Assembly: GCA_023480885.1 (NCBI GenBank)
Contig: JAMCWX010000049.1
Span: 1-64,000, forward strand
DNA: 64,000 nucleotides
Direction of reading: 5' to 3'
Origin: Chloroflexota bacterium
Lineage (GTDB): Bacteria; Chloroflexota; UBA6077; FW602-bin22; JACPRP01
Numbering within the stretch: position 1 is the stretch's first letter; each line of letters opens with the position of its first letter. Under the pieces are notes generated by a model. That model saw nothing but the letters and a program-made list of their open reading frames with translations, ran no database searches and was not told the DNA's origin. Below, one piece after another: positions 29,014 through 39,176 of the stretch. A program made the translations under genes and the position numbers.

Positions 29014-30061
29014 GAACCGAGAGGACAAATTGGAAGCTATCAAGCTGCTGGTCGGGTTCGCCCTGAGCGTCTTGTCTCTTGTCCTTATCCTTCACGACAT
29101 CGATATCTCAGCCATGATGCAGACAGTTTTGGCCTCAGACTACCCGCTTGTCCTTGTTTCTTTTCTCACTGTAGTCCTGACAGTCGCGGCCAAAGCATTT
29201 CGATGGCGTCTTCTCCTTGTCGCAGAGCTTCCATTCGCCAAAGCCCTGTCTTACTTGATCATTGGGCAGATGATCAACACCCTGGTCCCTTTGCGATTTG
29301 GAGAGCTAAGCAGGATATACCTGGCAACTGAGAAGCAGGGGGTATCACCAGCAGTCGCTCTTGGAAGCATTGTTCTGGAGAAATCCATCGACACTCTTTT
29401 CCTTCTTTTCAGCGTGTTGATCGTCCTTCCGTTTATGGTGATGCCCGGGCGAATGTTCGCGTCGGCGCTGGTCAGTTCAGCCCTGGCAGTGCTCCTGCCG
29501 ATCACAGGAGCGATAGTTCTTCAAAAAAGGGACGCGCTGTTATTCGGATCGGCCAGGATCGGACGGCTGGCACCTGAGAGATTAGCCAGCGCCCTTAGTC
29601 GAGAACTAGATTCCCTGGCGAAACTTCTGCGGGAAATCCGAGACTTGCGCCGCATAACGGCCTTGACGGTTTGTTCTGCCGCCATCTGGCTTCTGGCGGT
29701 AGCCACGAACTTCTCGGCCTTCCTATCTTTCGGCCTGAAGCTTCCGCTGCTCGCCGCCGTATTTATGCTAGTCGTCATCCACATTGGCGTGGCAATCCCA
29801 TCTGCACCCGGCCGTATCGGTCTCTTTCAAGCCGCAGTGATGCTAGGCCTCGCTCCGTTTGGAGTGCCGGCGACCGCAGCGCTGGGTTACAGCGTGCTGC
29901 TTTACCTCGTAGTTTTCGTTCCGATCTCTTTAGCTGGGTGTCTGCTGCTCTGGCAAGAGCACGTAAGTCTCCTGCGATTCATTGCGCCGAGCAGAATACA
30001 CGAGGGTTTCCGAATAGCGGCGGCTGAGCGCCACCAACACAGTTCCAGACGAGATCTATGA
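29000..30061 (+). CDS. Lysylphosphatidylglycerol synthase TM-region/flippase-like membrane protein
   Basis: LLIGQMINTLVPLRFGELSRIYL-type motif; HIGVAIPSAPGRIGLFQAAVMLGL. Confidence 0.85.
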   Translation: MSWNRNREDKLEAIKLLVGFALSVLSLVLILHDIDISAMMQTVLASDYPLVLVSFLTVVLTVAAKAFRWRLLLVAELPFAKALSYLIIGQMINTLVPLRFGELSRIYLATEKQGVSPAVALGSIVLEKSIDTLFLLFSVLIVLPFMVMPGRMFASALVSSALAVLLPITGAIVLQKRDALLFGSARIGRLAPERLASALSRELDSLAKLLREIRDLRRITALTVCSAAIWLLAVATNFSAFLSFGLKLPLLAAVFMLVVIHIGVAIPSAPGRIGLFQAAVMLGLAPFGVPATAALGYSVLLYLVVFVPISLAGCLLLWQEHVSLLRFIAPSRIHEGFRIAAAERHQHSSRRDL

Positions 30062-31023
30062 TTTCCGTTATTATTCCGGCACACAATGCCAGAGATCACA
30101 TCGGCGAGTGCCTGCGTGCGCTATCGCGCCAGGAAGGCTCGGAAGAATACGAGACGATCGTCGTCGACGACGGGTCCACCGACGACACGGCAGAAGTAGC
30201 TCGACGTTTCGGCGCATTCGTCCTCGAGCAACCCCATCGTGGGCCGGCAGCCGCTCGCAACCGAGGTGCAAGTCTCGCAAAAGGTCATCTGCTGTTCTTT
30301 ACCGACGCCGATTGCCAGCCCTCTCCCACCTGGTTGACCAGGATGTCGGAGGCATTTGCCAGACAGGACATCGTGGGAGCCAAGGGAGCCTATAGAACAA
30401 GACAGAGGAGCCTTGTCGCTCGATTCGTCCAGCTCGAATTCGAAGACAAATACGACTTTCTGCGAAAGAGCGAATACATCGACTTCGTCGACACGTACTC
30501 GGCGTGCTACCGCCGTGAAGTCTTCAGGGCCAACGGTGGGTTCGACGAGAATATTCCGCTCCCCACCGTCGAGGACGTGGATTTTTCCTTTCGCCTGTCG
30601 GCAAGGGGATATAAAATGGTCTTCGTCCCTGACGCGATCGTCTATCACCAGCACCCCAATTCTTTGTTACACTACCTGCGGCGCAAGTTCCGATATGGCT
30701 ATTGGCGAGTGTTAATCTACAGACGATATCCGGGCAAGGCTCTGGCGGATTCACGGACGCCCCATTCTCTGCGCATCCAAGTCGGGCTGGCTGCCCTGCT
30801 CCTCCCGGCAATCGCCATCTTACCCGTTACCACCTGGCTGCTGCCGCTGGCGATCATAGGACTGTTCGTCCTGTCTGGACTGCCTCTCACTATCAAGGCG
30901 CTGCGCAAAGACGGGGTAGTGGCAGCGGTGGTTCCGCTCATGCTTCTAGCACGTGCCCTGGCCATTGACACGGGTCTTCTCGCGGGCCTGACTCATCTAC
31001 TCACACGTAAAGGCGACGCTTAG
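30058..31023 (+). CDS. Glycosyltransferase family 2
   Basis: ISVIIPAHNARDHIGECLRALSRQ; IVVDDGSTDDTAEV; FFTDADCQPSPTWL; C-terminal TM. Confidence 0.93.
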   Translation: MISVIIPAHNARDHIGECLRALSRQEGSEEYETIVVDDGSTDDTAEVARRFGAFVLEQPHRGPAAARNRGASLAKGHLLFFTDADCQPSPTWLTRMSEAFARQDIVGAKGAYRTRQRSLVARFVQLEFEDKYDFLRKSEYIDFVDTYSACYRREVFRANGGFDENIPLPTVEDVDFSFRLSARGYKMVFVPDAIVYHQHPNSLLHYLRRKFRYGYWRVLIYRRYPGKALADSRTPHSLRIQVGLAALLLPAIAILPVTTWLLPLAIIGLFVLSGLPLTIKALRKDGVVAAVVPLMLLARALAIDTGLLAGLTHLLTRKGDA

Positions 31024-31094
31024 CCACATAACCTTTGTAGGAAATCGGATCAGGTCCCTGGTGGCTCACAGATCGCATACGGGGGGAGGAAGAA

Positions 31095-31213
31095 TGTAGC
31101 CGCACCTTTTACAGGTGCGCGTAGCCCGTTGCCTTGGCTCGACCGGTCGTGAGCAAGAAGGCGGCTGCCAAGCAATCTCACAACCGTGCGCACCCGTGAA
31201 GGGTGCGGCTACA
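31095..31213. repeat. Inverted-repeat-flanked intergenic element
   Basis: TGTAGCCGCACCTTTTACAGGTGCGC (31095-31120) vs reverse complement of 31188-31213 TGTAGCCGCACCCTTCACGGGTGCGC; the right arm extends into the end of the 31178 ORF. Confidence 0.65.
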
Positions 31214-32773
31214 GGCTGCGCCTAGCTCTAAGCACAGAGCCGCCGCGGCCACGATATAGCCGAGCCCAACTGTGATGACAAAAGCACCGTTCAAGAAGGC
31301 AGGTTTGCCGGCGAAGAATAGGGCTGGCTCGAAACTCGTTTGGAAATAGTAGTACGGCAAAGAAAACGCAATCAAATACGCGGCGTCGACAACTGCGAAG
31401 AAGGCAGCCAGGGCTATCGGCGCGATTCTGCTCGCACGGGCCGGCAGTGCGTATATGAGACCTGCAAGCAAGAGCGCGACGATTGGGGCATACGCAGGCA
31501 GCAGGAAACGACCTTCGACGTGCTGAACGAGGCCAGTTCGCACTCCCCACAACAGCGGCACCAGCCAAAGGACCGCCGCAGCCACCAGGAATAGGATATG
31601 CTCCACATTCCCGGTTTCCATCCTCCCCTTGCCAAGGCCAACTTCGACCGTCTTCCGAACCAGGCCGGTGGCCGCGATGAGACCGACGAGCGCCATGAAA
31701 ATCCCCACCGCTTCAGACCCGACGCCGCTCCATCTGGTCGTCCAAATCCCCTCGAATAGCGCTCCTGACATCTCCCCAAAAGCATATCGTGGCGCGAAGC
31801 CAGCCAGACGCATGAAGGCGCTCACACCCGTAACCTCCCCGTATAGCCAGAAGTTGCGCGCAAGAAACCACCCGGCGATGACCGCTACAGACGCCAAAAC
31901 AACGAAGGTGTTCAGCAAGAAGTGGCGGAAGCTTCGCAGGCGCGCGGCCTGCCAGGCGACGAAAATAAGGACCATAGGGATCATTATGCCCGCCGAGAGT
32001 TTGGCAAGCATCGCCAATCCTACAAGCACGCCGAGGACAAGGCTCGTTACGGTAGTAGGTGGCCGATTCGTCGACCCGATCAGCACCAACAGCGCGGCCG
32101 TGCTCAGGAGATCGAGCAGCACATCGTTGTTGACCCTGCTCATCGCCATTGTGCGCTCGGGAATGAGAGAGAGAATTGTTGCGGCTATCATTACTATGTC
32201 TGGTCTGGAAGCTAAAACCCGCCTGAACAGCAAGTAGGCCAGAACGAGTGAGATGGCGCAAAGCACGACAGTGAACAACCTTAGACTGTAGAGCATGGCC
32301 AGGGTCTCGGATGTCCCGGGCACGATAGTTTCGTGCCCAAACGCCGTCTTCAGTAGGGCGTACGGCAGCGTCAACACGGCGTAGTATAGTGGTGGCTGAT
32401 ACGCCTCGTAGCTATAACCTTCGAGCCCCATCTGACGCGAATCTATGACCTCGGGCCGCTGCAGGTGCAAACGCTCCCAGCGAGAGGAAGCAGAAGCCGA
32501 TCCGACGATTTCTGGCGAGATATAGGTCACTCCCATTATCGGCAGACTTCGCTCCTCGGCCAGGTGCTGCGCGTAGTGGTAATGCTGCTCCTCGTCGTTG
32601 TAGTCCCACGCCGGCAACACTGTCGCGTAAATGACACCCCGCAGCAGTGCGAAAGTGACGAGAACCGCGAGTGGCCTGTACACCGTGGCCATTCTAAGCG
32701 CAAGCAGTGCCAAGCCACCAGCGCAGGTGTGGGAACGGATATCTGCAGATGTGCGGAGCACGGTGCGATTCAA
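31178..32773 (-). CDS. Polytopic membrane protein, DUF2142/GT-C-like
   Basis: LPAWDYNDEEQHYHYAQHLAEERSLP; YEAYQPPLYYAVLTLPYALL; ~12 TM segments. Confidence 0.75.
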   Translation of the reverse strand: MNRTVLRTSADIRSHTCAGGLALLALRMATVYRPLAVLVTFALLRGVIYATVLPAWDYNDEEQHYHYAQHLAEERSLPIMGVTYISPEIVGSASASSRWERLHLQRPEVIDSRQMGLEGYSYEAYQPPLYYAVLTLPYALLKTAFGHETIVPGTSETLAMLYSLRLFTVVLCAISLVLAYLLFRRVLASRPDIVMIAATILSLIPERTMAMSRVNNDVLLDLLSTAALLVLIGSTNRPPTTVTSLVLGVLVGLAMLAKLSAGIMIPMVLIFVAWQAARLRSFRHFLLNTFVVLASVAVIAGWFLARNFWLYGEVTGVSAFMRLAGFAPRYAFGEMSGALFEGIWTTRWSGVGSEAVGIFMALVGLIAATGLVRKTVEVGLGKGRMETGNVEHILFLVAAAVLWLVPLLWGVRTGLVQHVEGRFLLPAYAPIVALLLAGLIYALPARASRIAPIALAAFFAVVDAAYLIAFSLPYYYFQTSFEPALFFAGKPAFLNGAFVITVGLGYIVAAAALCLELGAACSRTLHGCARL

Positions 32774-32791
32774 GGTCGATTCCTTCTTGAC

Positions 32792-34024
32792 CTAGCCGAG
32801 TACAGCCAGGCTATCTGTGGCTTTGTGCGGACTCGCGATAAACTTCACCAGCGGCTGAATCACCCGCTCCCAGGTGAGGAGAGGTCTGAGCGCATCGAAT
32901 CTGTCTCGATACCTCGCCTTCGATCCACCTGCGTCGAGAACCGCGAGGATCGCCTCGATGAGCGCACGGAGATCGCCGACGGGAACGCCCCTGCCGAGAC
33001 CGTGCGCCTCGATAGTCTCGCTCCAGATGTCGCCTTTGGACACAACTATCGGCAACCCGCACCACACGCAATCAAACAGGCGGGTTCTCAAGGCATAGCG
33101 CATTTCGATGGAATCCTTGTGCAGGCTGACGCCGACGTCCGCCTCCAGAAGATAGTTCTGCCGGTCTTCGTACGCTACCCACTGGTCGTTAAAGAAAACA
33201 GATCGGCCCAACAGCCCCAGATTTCGAGCGAGCTTCACCGCGTCGGCAAAAAGGCTGAGGCCTTTGACAGCGGTTATCTGAGGATTTGGATGCCCTCTGC
33301 CCATGAAAAACAGCTTGACGTCAGAATGCTCTGCGGACACGTCCTTCATCGCGCGGATCAGGAGAAGCGGATCGAGCCACGCCCAGATGCCACCACCCCA
33401 GACGATCACGCGATCGTCTGGCTCGATCCCCGGCAGCGCTCCCTTGAGAGCTTGCCTGGTATGCCTGGCTGGCGCTTCGGGCAGGCCGAACGATACGACG
33501 TCGATGAGATCGCGTAGAGACGCATCATTACTCCCGCGGTAGAGATCAACTTTGCCTACTGCGGCAAGCATACCCAGCCAGTAGTCACGCTGCCTTTCGC
33601 TGGCGCAAAGGAAGAAGTCGCCACATCTGAGTTGTTCGAGCAGCGCCGCGAGATCTCTGCAATGGATTGCGTGCCGGTGCGCCAGGGTGCGGAACCTGTG
33701 CGTCTCGAGGTTCTCGAGCAGAAACGGATCGTAGAGATCCACGACCAGCGGCTGTGACGCGTGCTTCAGAAACGAGAACTCGCGCAAGACGAACCCTTGA
33801 ATGACCACGACATCGGCCGATTTCAGATGCTCTCTGATCACCATCCCTCTTTGATCGTAGGTGACCAGCTCGACCCGTTCATCGGAAAGCGCAGTATCTC
33901 TCGGAGTGGCCAGTGTAACCTCAGCGAAGCGCGAGAGCGCCCGAGCCATCTCCCAGTACCTGATGCCAGGCCCCGCCATGCAGCCGTTGACGACGTCAGG
34001 AGAGATAATAAGGACCCTGCCCAA
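32792..34024 (-). CDS. Glycosyltransferase family 1/4-like
   Basis: SPDVVNGCMAGPGIRYWEMARALSRFAEVTLATP; FFLCASERQRDYWLGML; EADVGVSLH. Confidence 0.85.
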   Translation of the reverse strand: MGRVLIISPDVVNGCMAGPGIRYWEMARALSRFAEVTLATPRDTALSDERVELVTYDQRGMVIREHLKSADVVVIQGFVLREFSFLKHASQPLVVDLYDPFLLENLETHRFRTLAHRHAIHCRDLAALLEQLRCGDFFLCASERQRDYWLGMLAAVGKVDLYRGSNDASLRDLIDVVSFGLPEAPARHTRQALKGALPGIEPDDRVIVWGGGIWAWLDPLLLIRAMKDVSAEHSDVKLFFMGRGHPNPQITAVKGLSLFADAVKLARNLGLLGRSVFFNDQWVAYEDRQNYLLEADVGVSLHKDSIEMRYALRTRLFDCVWCGLPIVVSKGDIWSETIEAHGLGRGVPVGDLRALIEAILAVLDAGGSKARYRDRFDALRPLLTWERVIQPLVKFIASPHKATDSLAVLG

Positions 34025-34029
34025 AGGAT

Positions 34030-35373
34030 CTATCTCCTATGGTAAGCCAGCTTCCAGCGCAGGTAAGAGCACGTCTCTTCGGCCAGGCCTGATATCCCAG
34101 CCGTTCTCAGGTAGTGAAGCGCTAAATGAGGGAGGGCCCAGACCGGCGTCGGCGAGAGGTTAGCTATTGTGCCATCATCGCCTCGCAGACCCATCGCCAG
34201 GTCTGGCGCCTTCCTCGGGCGCTCAAGCCACTGCCTGAGCGGCAAAGTTACCACATCCCAAGACAGATCTCTTGCCGCTCTCTGAATGTTGCCACGGAAA
34301 CGCTGTCGCAAGTCTGTCACGCTCAGAAACTGCTGTAATCCTCGCACCACCTCGTCGACGCTCTCTTCGGGGACAACCTGGCCTAACGAGTAGCCGAGAA
34401 CGATCTCAGCATTGCGTCCCGACGCGAGCACTGGCAGACCGGCGCCAAGATACGCGGCAATCTCTGGACGCGCGGCAAGCCCAGCTTCGAAGCTGTTCTT
34501 ATGGAGGCTAACCCCAAAATCCGCCTCCCTGAGTAAGCGATTTCGCTCGCTCTTCGTCGCCCAATCGACGAAGAACACGCACCTGTTCGTCAACCCCAGC
34601 GAAGCGCTCGTGCGTTGTAGGACGTGTATCAAGCCACCCGAGTTCCTGTCCGCGAACTCAGGCGTCAGAAACACGACCTTGAGCTTTCCTGCGAAGTGAT
34701 CCAGTTGTGTCACCGCGTGGATGAGCGTCAAATGGTCTTGCCAGGGCATATCTTCGAGAGCCCACACGGCGACGACATCATCCTCCAGGATTCCAGGTAA
34801 GACCCCTTTGAGCGCTCGACCAGCGTCTTCGGGCTGAGCGCTATCTATGCCCCACGGGAAGACCGCAAGCAGATTGGACATCGTCCTGTCTTCGGCATAA
34901 ATGATCGGATTGACGCGGTTGAACGCTGTGAGCATTCCCATCCAGTAATCACGCTGGGCCTCGCTGGCGCAAACGAAGAAATCCCCAGTTGCCAATTGTT
35001 CGCGAATCGTGGCTTCACGTTCGTGCATGGTTGCAACAGCCTCGGCTGCATCTGCCTGCGCCGTCAGGTCGCCGGATATCAGCGGGTCGTAGAGATCTAT
35101 CGCAATGGGCACGTCGCAATCTCTCAGAAATGGGAACAGGCACAGCAGCCGGCCATCGATGAGCATCGCGTCCGCGTCACGCGCAAGCGCCATCACCGAA
35201 TCGACGGCAGGACCGTTGTCTGAAGGCCCTGGCTCTGCGCAGTCGACCATGGCAATTCGGTAATACTTGCTCGCGACCCTGTAGAGCTGAGAGAATCTGT
35301 GCCAGGTCCACGTCGTGCAATTGCCCTTCGTCTCGCCGGCGATCAGGATCCTCTTCCTACCGTCGATTAGCAC
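34030..35373 (-). CDS. Glycosyltransferase-like protein, apparent paralogue of the neighbouring gene
   Basis: FFVCASEAQRDYWMGMLTAFNRV; READFGVSLHKNSFEAGLAARPEIAAYLGAGLPVLAS. Confidence 0.78.
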   Translation of the reverse strand: MLIDGRKRILIAGETKGNCTTWTWHRFSQLYRVASKYYRIAMVDCAEPGPSDNGPAVDSVMALARDADAMLIDGRLLCLFPFLRDCDVPIAIDLYDPLISGDLTAQADAAEAVATMHEREATIREQLATGDFFVCASEAQRDYWMGMLTAFNRVNPIIYAEDRTMSNLLAVFPWGIDSAQPEDAGRALKGVLPGILEDDVVAVWALEDMPWQDHLTLIHAVTQLDHFAGKLKVVFLTPEFADRNSGGLIHVLQRTSASLGLTNRCVFFVDWATKSERNRLLREADFGVSLHKNSFEAGLAARPEIAAYLGAGLPVLASGRNAEIVLGYSLGQVVPEESVDEVVRGLQQFLSVTDLRQRFRGNIQRAARDLSWDVVTLPLRQWLERPRKAPDLAMGLRGDDGTIANLSPTPVWALPHLALHYLRTAGISGLAEETCSYLRWKLAYHRR

Positions 35374-35552
35374 AGTCGGAACTCCTCAATCACGCTGGCA
35401 ACGCCGAGGAAAAGCGGTCGGCACCAGGAACAAGTCTGGGCGGCGAATCCCACATCCATCGCCGCCCACATTTGCCTTAGTACTAAGGTAACACAGACCC
35501 GGTTGCTTGTAAATAAGTTTCACTTGTGGCAGAATGGATTATGTACACCTGA

Positions 35553-37493
35553 ATGTTAACGATGCCTCTCGCACGATCACGAAGACTTCTGCTCGCCTTA
35601 TCGATGATAGCCCTCATGACTATCGCAGGCGGCCTGGGCTATCAAAGGTATCTCCTTGCCACAGAGGCATCGCGAAGCGCGCAAGCGCACCTCAACATAG
35701 CCGAGGCGCAGATCAGAGAACTGGCGAAGAACCCAGCAGGACTCGACGCTCGGCGCGCGGAAACAATCGTCGAGGAACTGGACGCTGCACGGGTGGAGCT
35801 TGGAGTTGCGCTCGCCGAGGTCGGAAGGCTACGCCCTCTGCTCCGTGTAATTTCCGACCTGCCTGCGATCGGCAACAACGCCAGAGCCGCGGACCACCTT
35901 CTCGAGATAGCCGACTACGGCTTGCGAGGATGGGATGAGTCGCGTGAGCCTATTCAAGTCCTCCTAGGAGCGATCACAGACCAGGGAGATGCGCGTGGCT
36001 CCGAAAGACTTCCCAAAGTGACACAGGCTGTGCGGTTGGGATTGGAGAAAGCGTCCGCCACAATCGGGTCGATTCGAGGAGCATATCAAGGCATCCCACG
36101 AGAAGGACTGTTTCCTCCATTGGCCAGTTCGGTGGATCTTCTTGGCAAGGGACTGGCCACTGCCAGCAAGGCCATTGAGACGGCGAACGAAAGCTCCGAA
36201 GCAGCATCGGCAGTCCTGGGCATCGACGGCGAGCGCGTCTATCTCGTGCTCGTGCAGGACACTGGCGAGATACGCCCGACGGGTGGCTTCATCGGCAACT
36301 ACGGGATCGTCAAGGTCTCGCAGGGCCGCATGGTAGAGCAGAAGTTCGCGGATGCTTATGACCTCGACTGGCCTTATTACTACTCCGGCCAGGCATCTCC
36401 GCCAGTGGCTATGTTCAAGCGTTACTTCCCCGAGTCGACCTTTTGGGCGCTGCGTGATTCGAACCTGTGGCCGGATTTTCCGACGTCCGCGACTCAGGCC
36501 GCACGCTTTGCGATCGCAGAAGGCGCCACAGACCGCGTGGACGGCGTCATCGCCTTCACGCCAGCCCTGGCAGGGCGCCTCTTGCGCGTCGTCGGTCCCG
36601 TGACCGTGCCTGGATTCGACGAGGTGATAACCGACCAGAACTTCGAGGAAAGGATCAGGTACTACCAGTACCACGCCATACCAGAGAGCGTCCAAAAACG
36701 CCTCGGCGCCGAGTTCGAGCGAGGCCGCAAGCTGTTCACCTCATTGTTGATAAGGACTTTGATCGAGAAACTGAACGCGTTGGACGCGAAGTCTACATTC
36801 GCCCTTATCCGTGCGCTGCAAGAAGCCGTGCGAGAAAAAGACCTGCTCGCGTATTTCGAAGATCCCCGACTCCAAGCGTTGGTCGAGCGCTACGGCTTGA
36901 GTGGCGATGCAAAGCCCGCGACAGGCGACTATCTGTGGATCGTGGATATGAACCTCAGCGCCAGCAAGGACAATCTTTACGTTCAGCAGACAGCCCAGTA
37001 CACCGTTACAATCGCACCTCAGGGAGGCGCCAACGCCGAACTGGAGATCACCTATGATTACCAGCGCACAGGAGATCTATACTTATTCACCATCAAACGG
37101 GGTTATTACGGGGACTATCTCAGAGTGTATGCGCCGCCGGGGAGCGTACTGCGGGGGAGCGATGGGGTTGACGAGGAGTTTCAGACAGTTGGGGAACACG
37201 GCAAGACTGTGTTTGAGACCTTCCTAAGGATCTATCCCAGCACGACGAGAACCGTGAAGTTGTGTTACTGGGTGCCGTTCAAGATATGGCCCGACGATCC
37301 AGAGCGCAAATACGAGCTACTCGTGCAAAAGCAACCAGCATCCAACATCAAGGCCCTGGGCGTGAAAGTCATCCTGCCCGAGGGATCGATTGTGACCAAT
37401 CGGCAAAACCTGACGGGCGAGAGCAACACCCTGGAGTACCGTGGCCCTCTCTCCAGCGACCTGAGCCTGACAGCAGACTTCAAGTTGCCGTGA
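35553..37493 (+). CDS. DUF4012 domain-containing protein
   Basis: YLVLVQDTGEIRPTGGFIGNYGIVKVSQGRMV; LWPDFPTSATQAARFAIAEGATDRVDGVIAFTPALAGRLLRVVGPV. Confidence 0.88.
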   Translation: MLTMPLARSRRLLLALSMIALMTIAGGLGYQRYLLATEASRSAQAHLNIAEAQIRELAKNPAGLDARRAETIVEELDAARVELGVALAEVGRLRPLLRVISDLPAIGNNARAADHLLEIADYGLRGWDESREPIQVLLGAITDQGDARGSERLPKVTQAVRLGLEKASATIGSIRGAYQGIPREGLFPPLASSVDLLGKGLATASKAIETANESSEAASAVLGIDGERVYLVLVQDTGEIRPTGGFIGNYGIVKVSQGRMVEQKFADAYDLDWPYYYSGQASPPVAMFKRYFPESTFWALRDSNLWPDFPTSATQAARFAIAEGATDRVDGVIAFTPALAGRLLRVVGPVTVPGFDEVITDQNFEERIRYYQYHAIPESVQKRLGAEFERGRKLFTSLLIRTLIEKLNALDAKSTFALIRALQEAVREKDLLAYFEDPRLQALVERYGLSGDAKPATGDYLWIVDMNLSASKDNLYVQQTAQYTVTIAPQGGANAELEITYDYQRTGDLYLFTIKRGYYGDYLRVYAPPGSVLRGSDGVDEEFQTVGEHGKTVFETFLRIYPSTTRTVKLCYWVPFKIWPDDPERKYELLVQKQPASNIKALGVKVILPEGSIVTNRQNLTGESNTLEYRGPLSSDLSLTADFKLP

Positions 37494-37532
37494 GACATCG
37501 GCGAATGTTCCGAGGTTGCTCGGCATCACGAT

Positions 37533-37568
37533 GGCCGTAGAGACGCAGCATGCTGCGTCTCTACGGCC
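37533..37568. repeat. Perfect 36-nt palindrome between convergent genes
   Basis: GGCCGTAGAGACGCAGCATGCTGCGTCTCTACGGCC. Confidence 0.85.
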
Positions 37569-37606
37569 TGCCGTGCGGCAGGGGTGGCGCAGAACTTATT
37601 GAGACA

Positions 37607-39082
37607 TCACGGCACCCACCCCGAAATGCCGATTCCGACAACGAGGTAGGCCATAGCAACCAGGAAGAACGCTGTGATCCAGTACAAGTCCACCATCGTA
37701 GCCAGCACGAAGGCCGCCGCACTTCGCCACATAGTTCTAGTCCCGTCAATTGTGACCTCGCCCCCGTCATAACTCGCCTCAACGCGGCCAGCATTCCCAG
37801 CGCCCATGACGCGCTCCGCAGCGACGATAAGCCCCAGCATCAGCCACAGCAGAACCGTCGGCTTAGCCCCCAGCGTTATGGCGTCGGTCAGACCGAACAC
37901 TAGGTAAGACGCAATGCCTGCCAGCATACCCACAACTGCCGCCTGCACCGACACATCTCGATACGCTCGGCGATACGCCCGCCATCCCGCGTAAGCCGTG
38001 CAACCCCACAGTCCGAGGAAACCCAGAAATCCGCCGAGACCGAGGTCCACCGCCGTCTGCAGATAGATGTCATGCGCGTGCGGAATCCGCGCGTCAGGTC
38101 CGACGAGGAACGATGGATAAAGCGTATCGAGGACGACGGGAAACGTGTTCAGCCCGATGCCCGTGAACGGGAAATCCTCGATCATGTCCCTGGCACGGTC
38201 CCAGATTTCCAGCCTGCCCAGCAGCGAGTTTCCGCCCGATGCCGAGCTGATCGCTTCGACCTTGAGGAAGAGCTCCGACACAGCCTGCGTGTCCACGCTG
38301 ACGGCAACCGCTAGCGCTCCGACGGCGGCTAAAGCCAGGACCACGCCTGCAAGACGCCAGCGCCAGACAAAGAGACCGAGAACGGCGACTGACAGGCCGA
38401 CCAGAGCCGAGCGGGAAACCGAGAGAGCTAGTACGCCAAGTCCCGTGACAATTACAGCAACCAAGAGGACTCTGTGCAGCAGCCTTATTCTGGCGCGCAG
38501 CAGCAGCGCCAGGGGAAGAGGCAGCAAGAACGCCAGCGTTCCGCCGACCTCGTTCGGGTGGAAGCCAGCGGTTGGGCCAACCGAGCTTTGAATACCCTTT
38601 ATCAGCCTCGGGACCAGAGCATACGCGCGCTGGAACAAAGGGTATTTGCCGGCGTTCCACTCAGTGCCGACGAGGCCGAGCAAAGAGATGGCGGCGATGC
38701 AGGCGATCAAGATCGCGACGCCAAGCCAGACATGGCGCTGGGTGGAAACGTTGTCGACAACAGCATAGTAAACAAAAACGCCGAGGACAATGCCGTAGAA
38801 CTTCGGCATGCTCAGTGAGAGGTCGACAGAGGGATAGAGGCTGGCGATGGTCGTGAGGAAGATGACAATTATGGGGAGGTCAAGAGAGGTGCGGACAAGC
38901 CATTTACGGCCCGTGAAGCCGCGCAGTATCCAGCCTGAGAATAGCAGGCCCAGGCCAACCCAGGGCAGGAACGAGCGGGGGAAGAGAAGGAGAGGGGTAG
39001 CGACAACGGCTAGCAGTAGCTCCGAAAGAGAAGGATGCAGAGGGATGGGAAGATTCTTATTCAACTTGGCGACACGTAACAC
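37607..39082 (-). CDS. O-antigen ligase/polymerase (Wzy_C) family membrane protein
   Basis: GGTLAFLLPLPLALLL; FTGIGLNTFPVVLDTLYP...IPHAHDIYLQTAVDLGLGGFLGFLGLW. Confidence 0.88.
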   Translation of the reverse strand: MLRVAKLNKNLPIPLHPSLSELLLAVVATPLLLFPRSFLPWVGLGLLFSGWILRGFTGRKWLVRTSLDLPIIVIFLTTIASLYPSVDLSLSMPKFYGIVLGVFVYYAVVDNVSTQRHVWLGVAILIACIAAISLLGLVGTEWNAGKYPLFQRAYALVPRLIKGIQSSVGPTAGFHPNEVGGTLAFLLPLPLALLLRARIRLLHRVLLVAVIVTGLGVLALSVSRSALVGLSVAVLGLFVWRWRLAGVVLALAAVGALAVAVSVDTQAVSELFLKVEAISSASGGNSLLGRLEIWDRARDMIEDFPFTGIGLNTFPVVLDTLYPSFLVGPDARIPHAHDIYLQTAVDLGLGGFLGFLGLWGCTAYAGWRAYRRAYRDVSVQAAVVGMLAGIASYLVFGLTDAITLGAKPTVLLWLMLGLIVAAERVMGAGNAGRVEASYDGGEVTIDGTRTMWRSAAAFVLATMVDLYWITAFFLVAMAYLVVGIGISGWVP

Positions 39083-39176
39083 TCACTGCCCAAAATAACG
39101 AATGAAACATTCCTCTAGTATTGCGTCCAATGGTCCGTTGCCAGCATCGCTAATGGACAATCGATTGGCATATCGT

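Noticed and set aside
32465-33517. 350-aa plus-strand ORF
   Set aside because: Antisense to the DUF2142-like and glycosyltransferase genes; low-complexity charged sequence with no domain.
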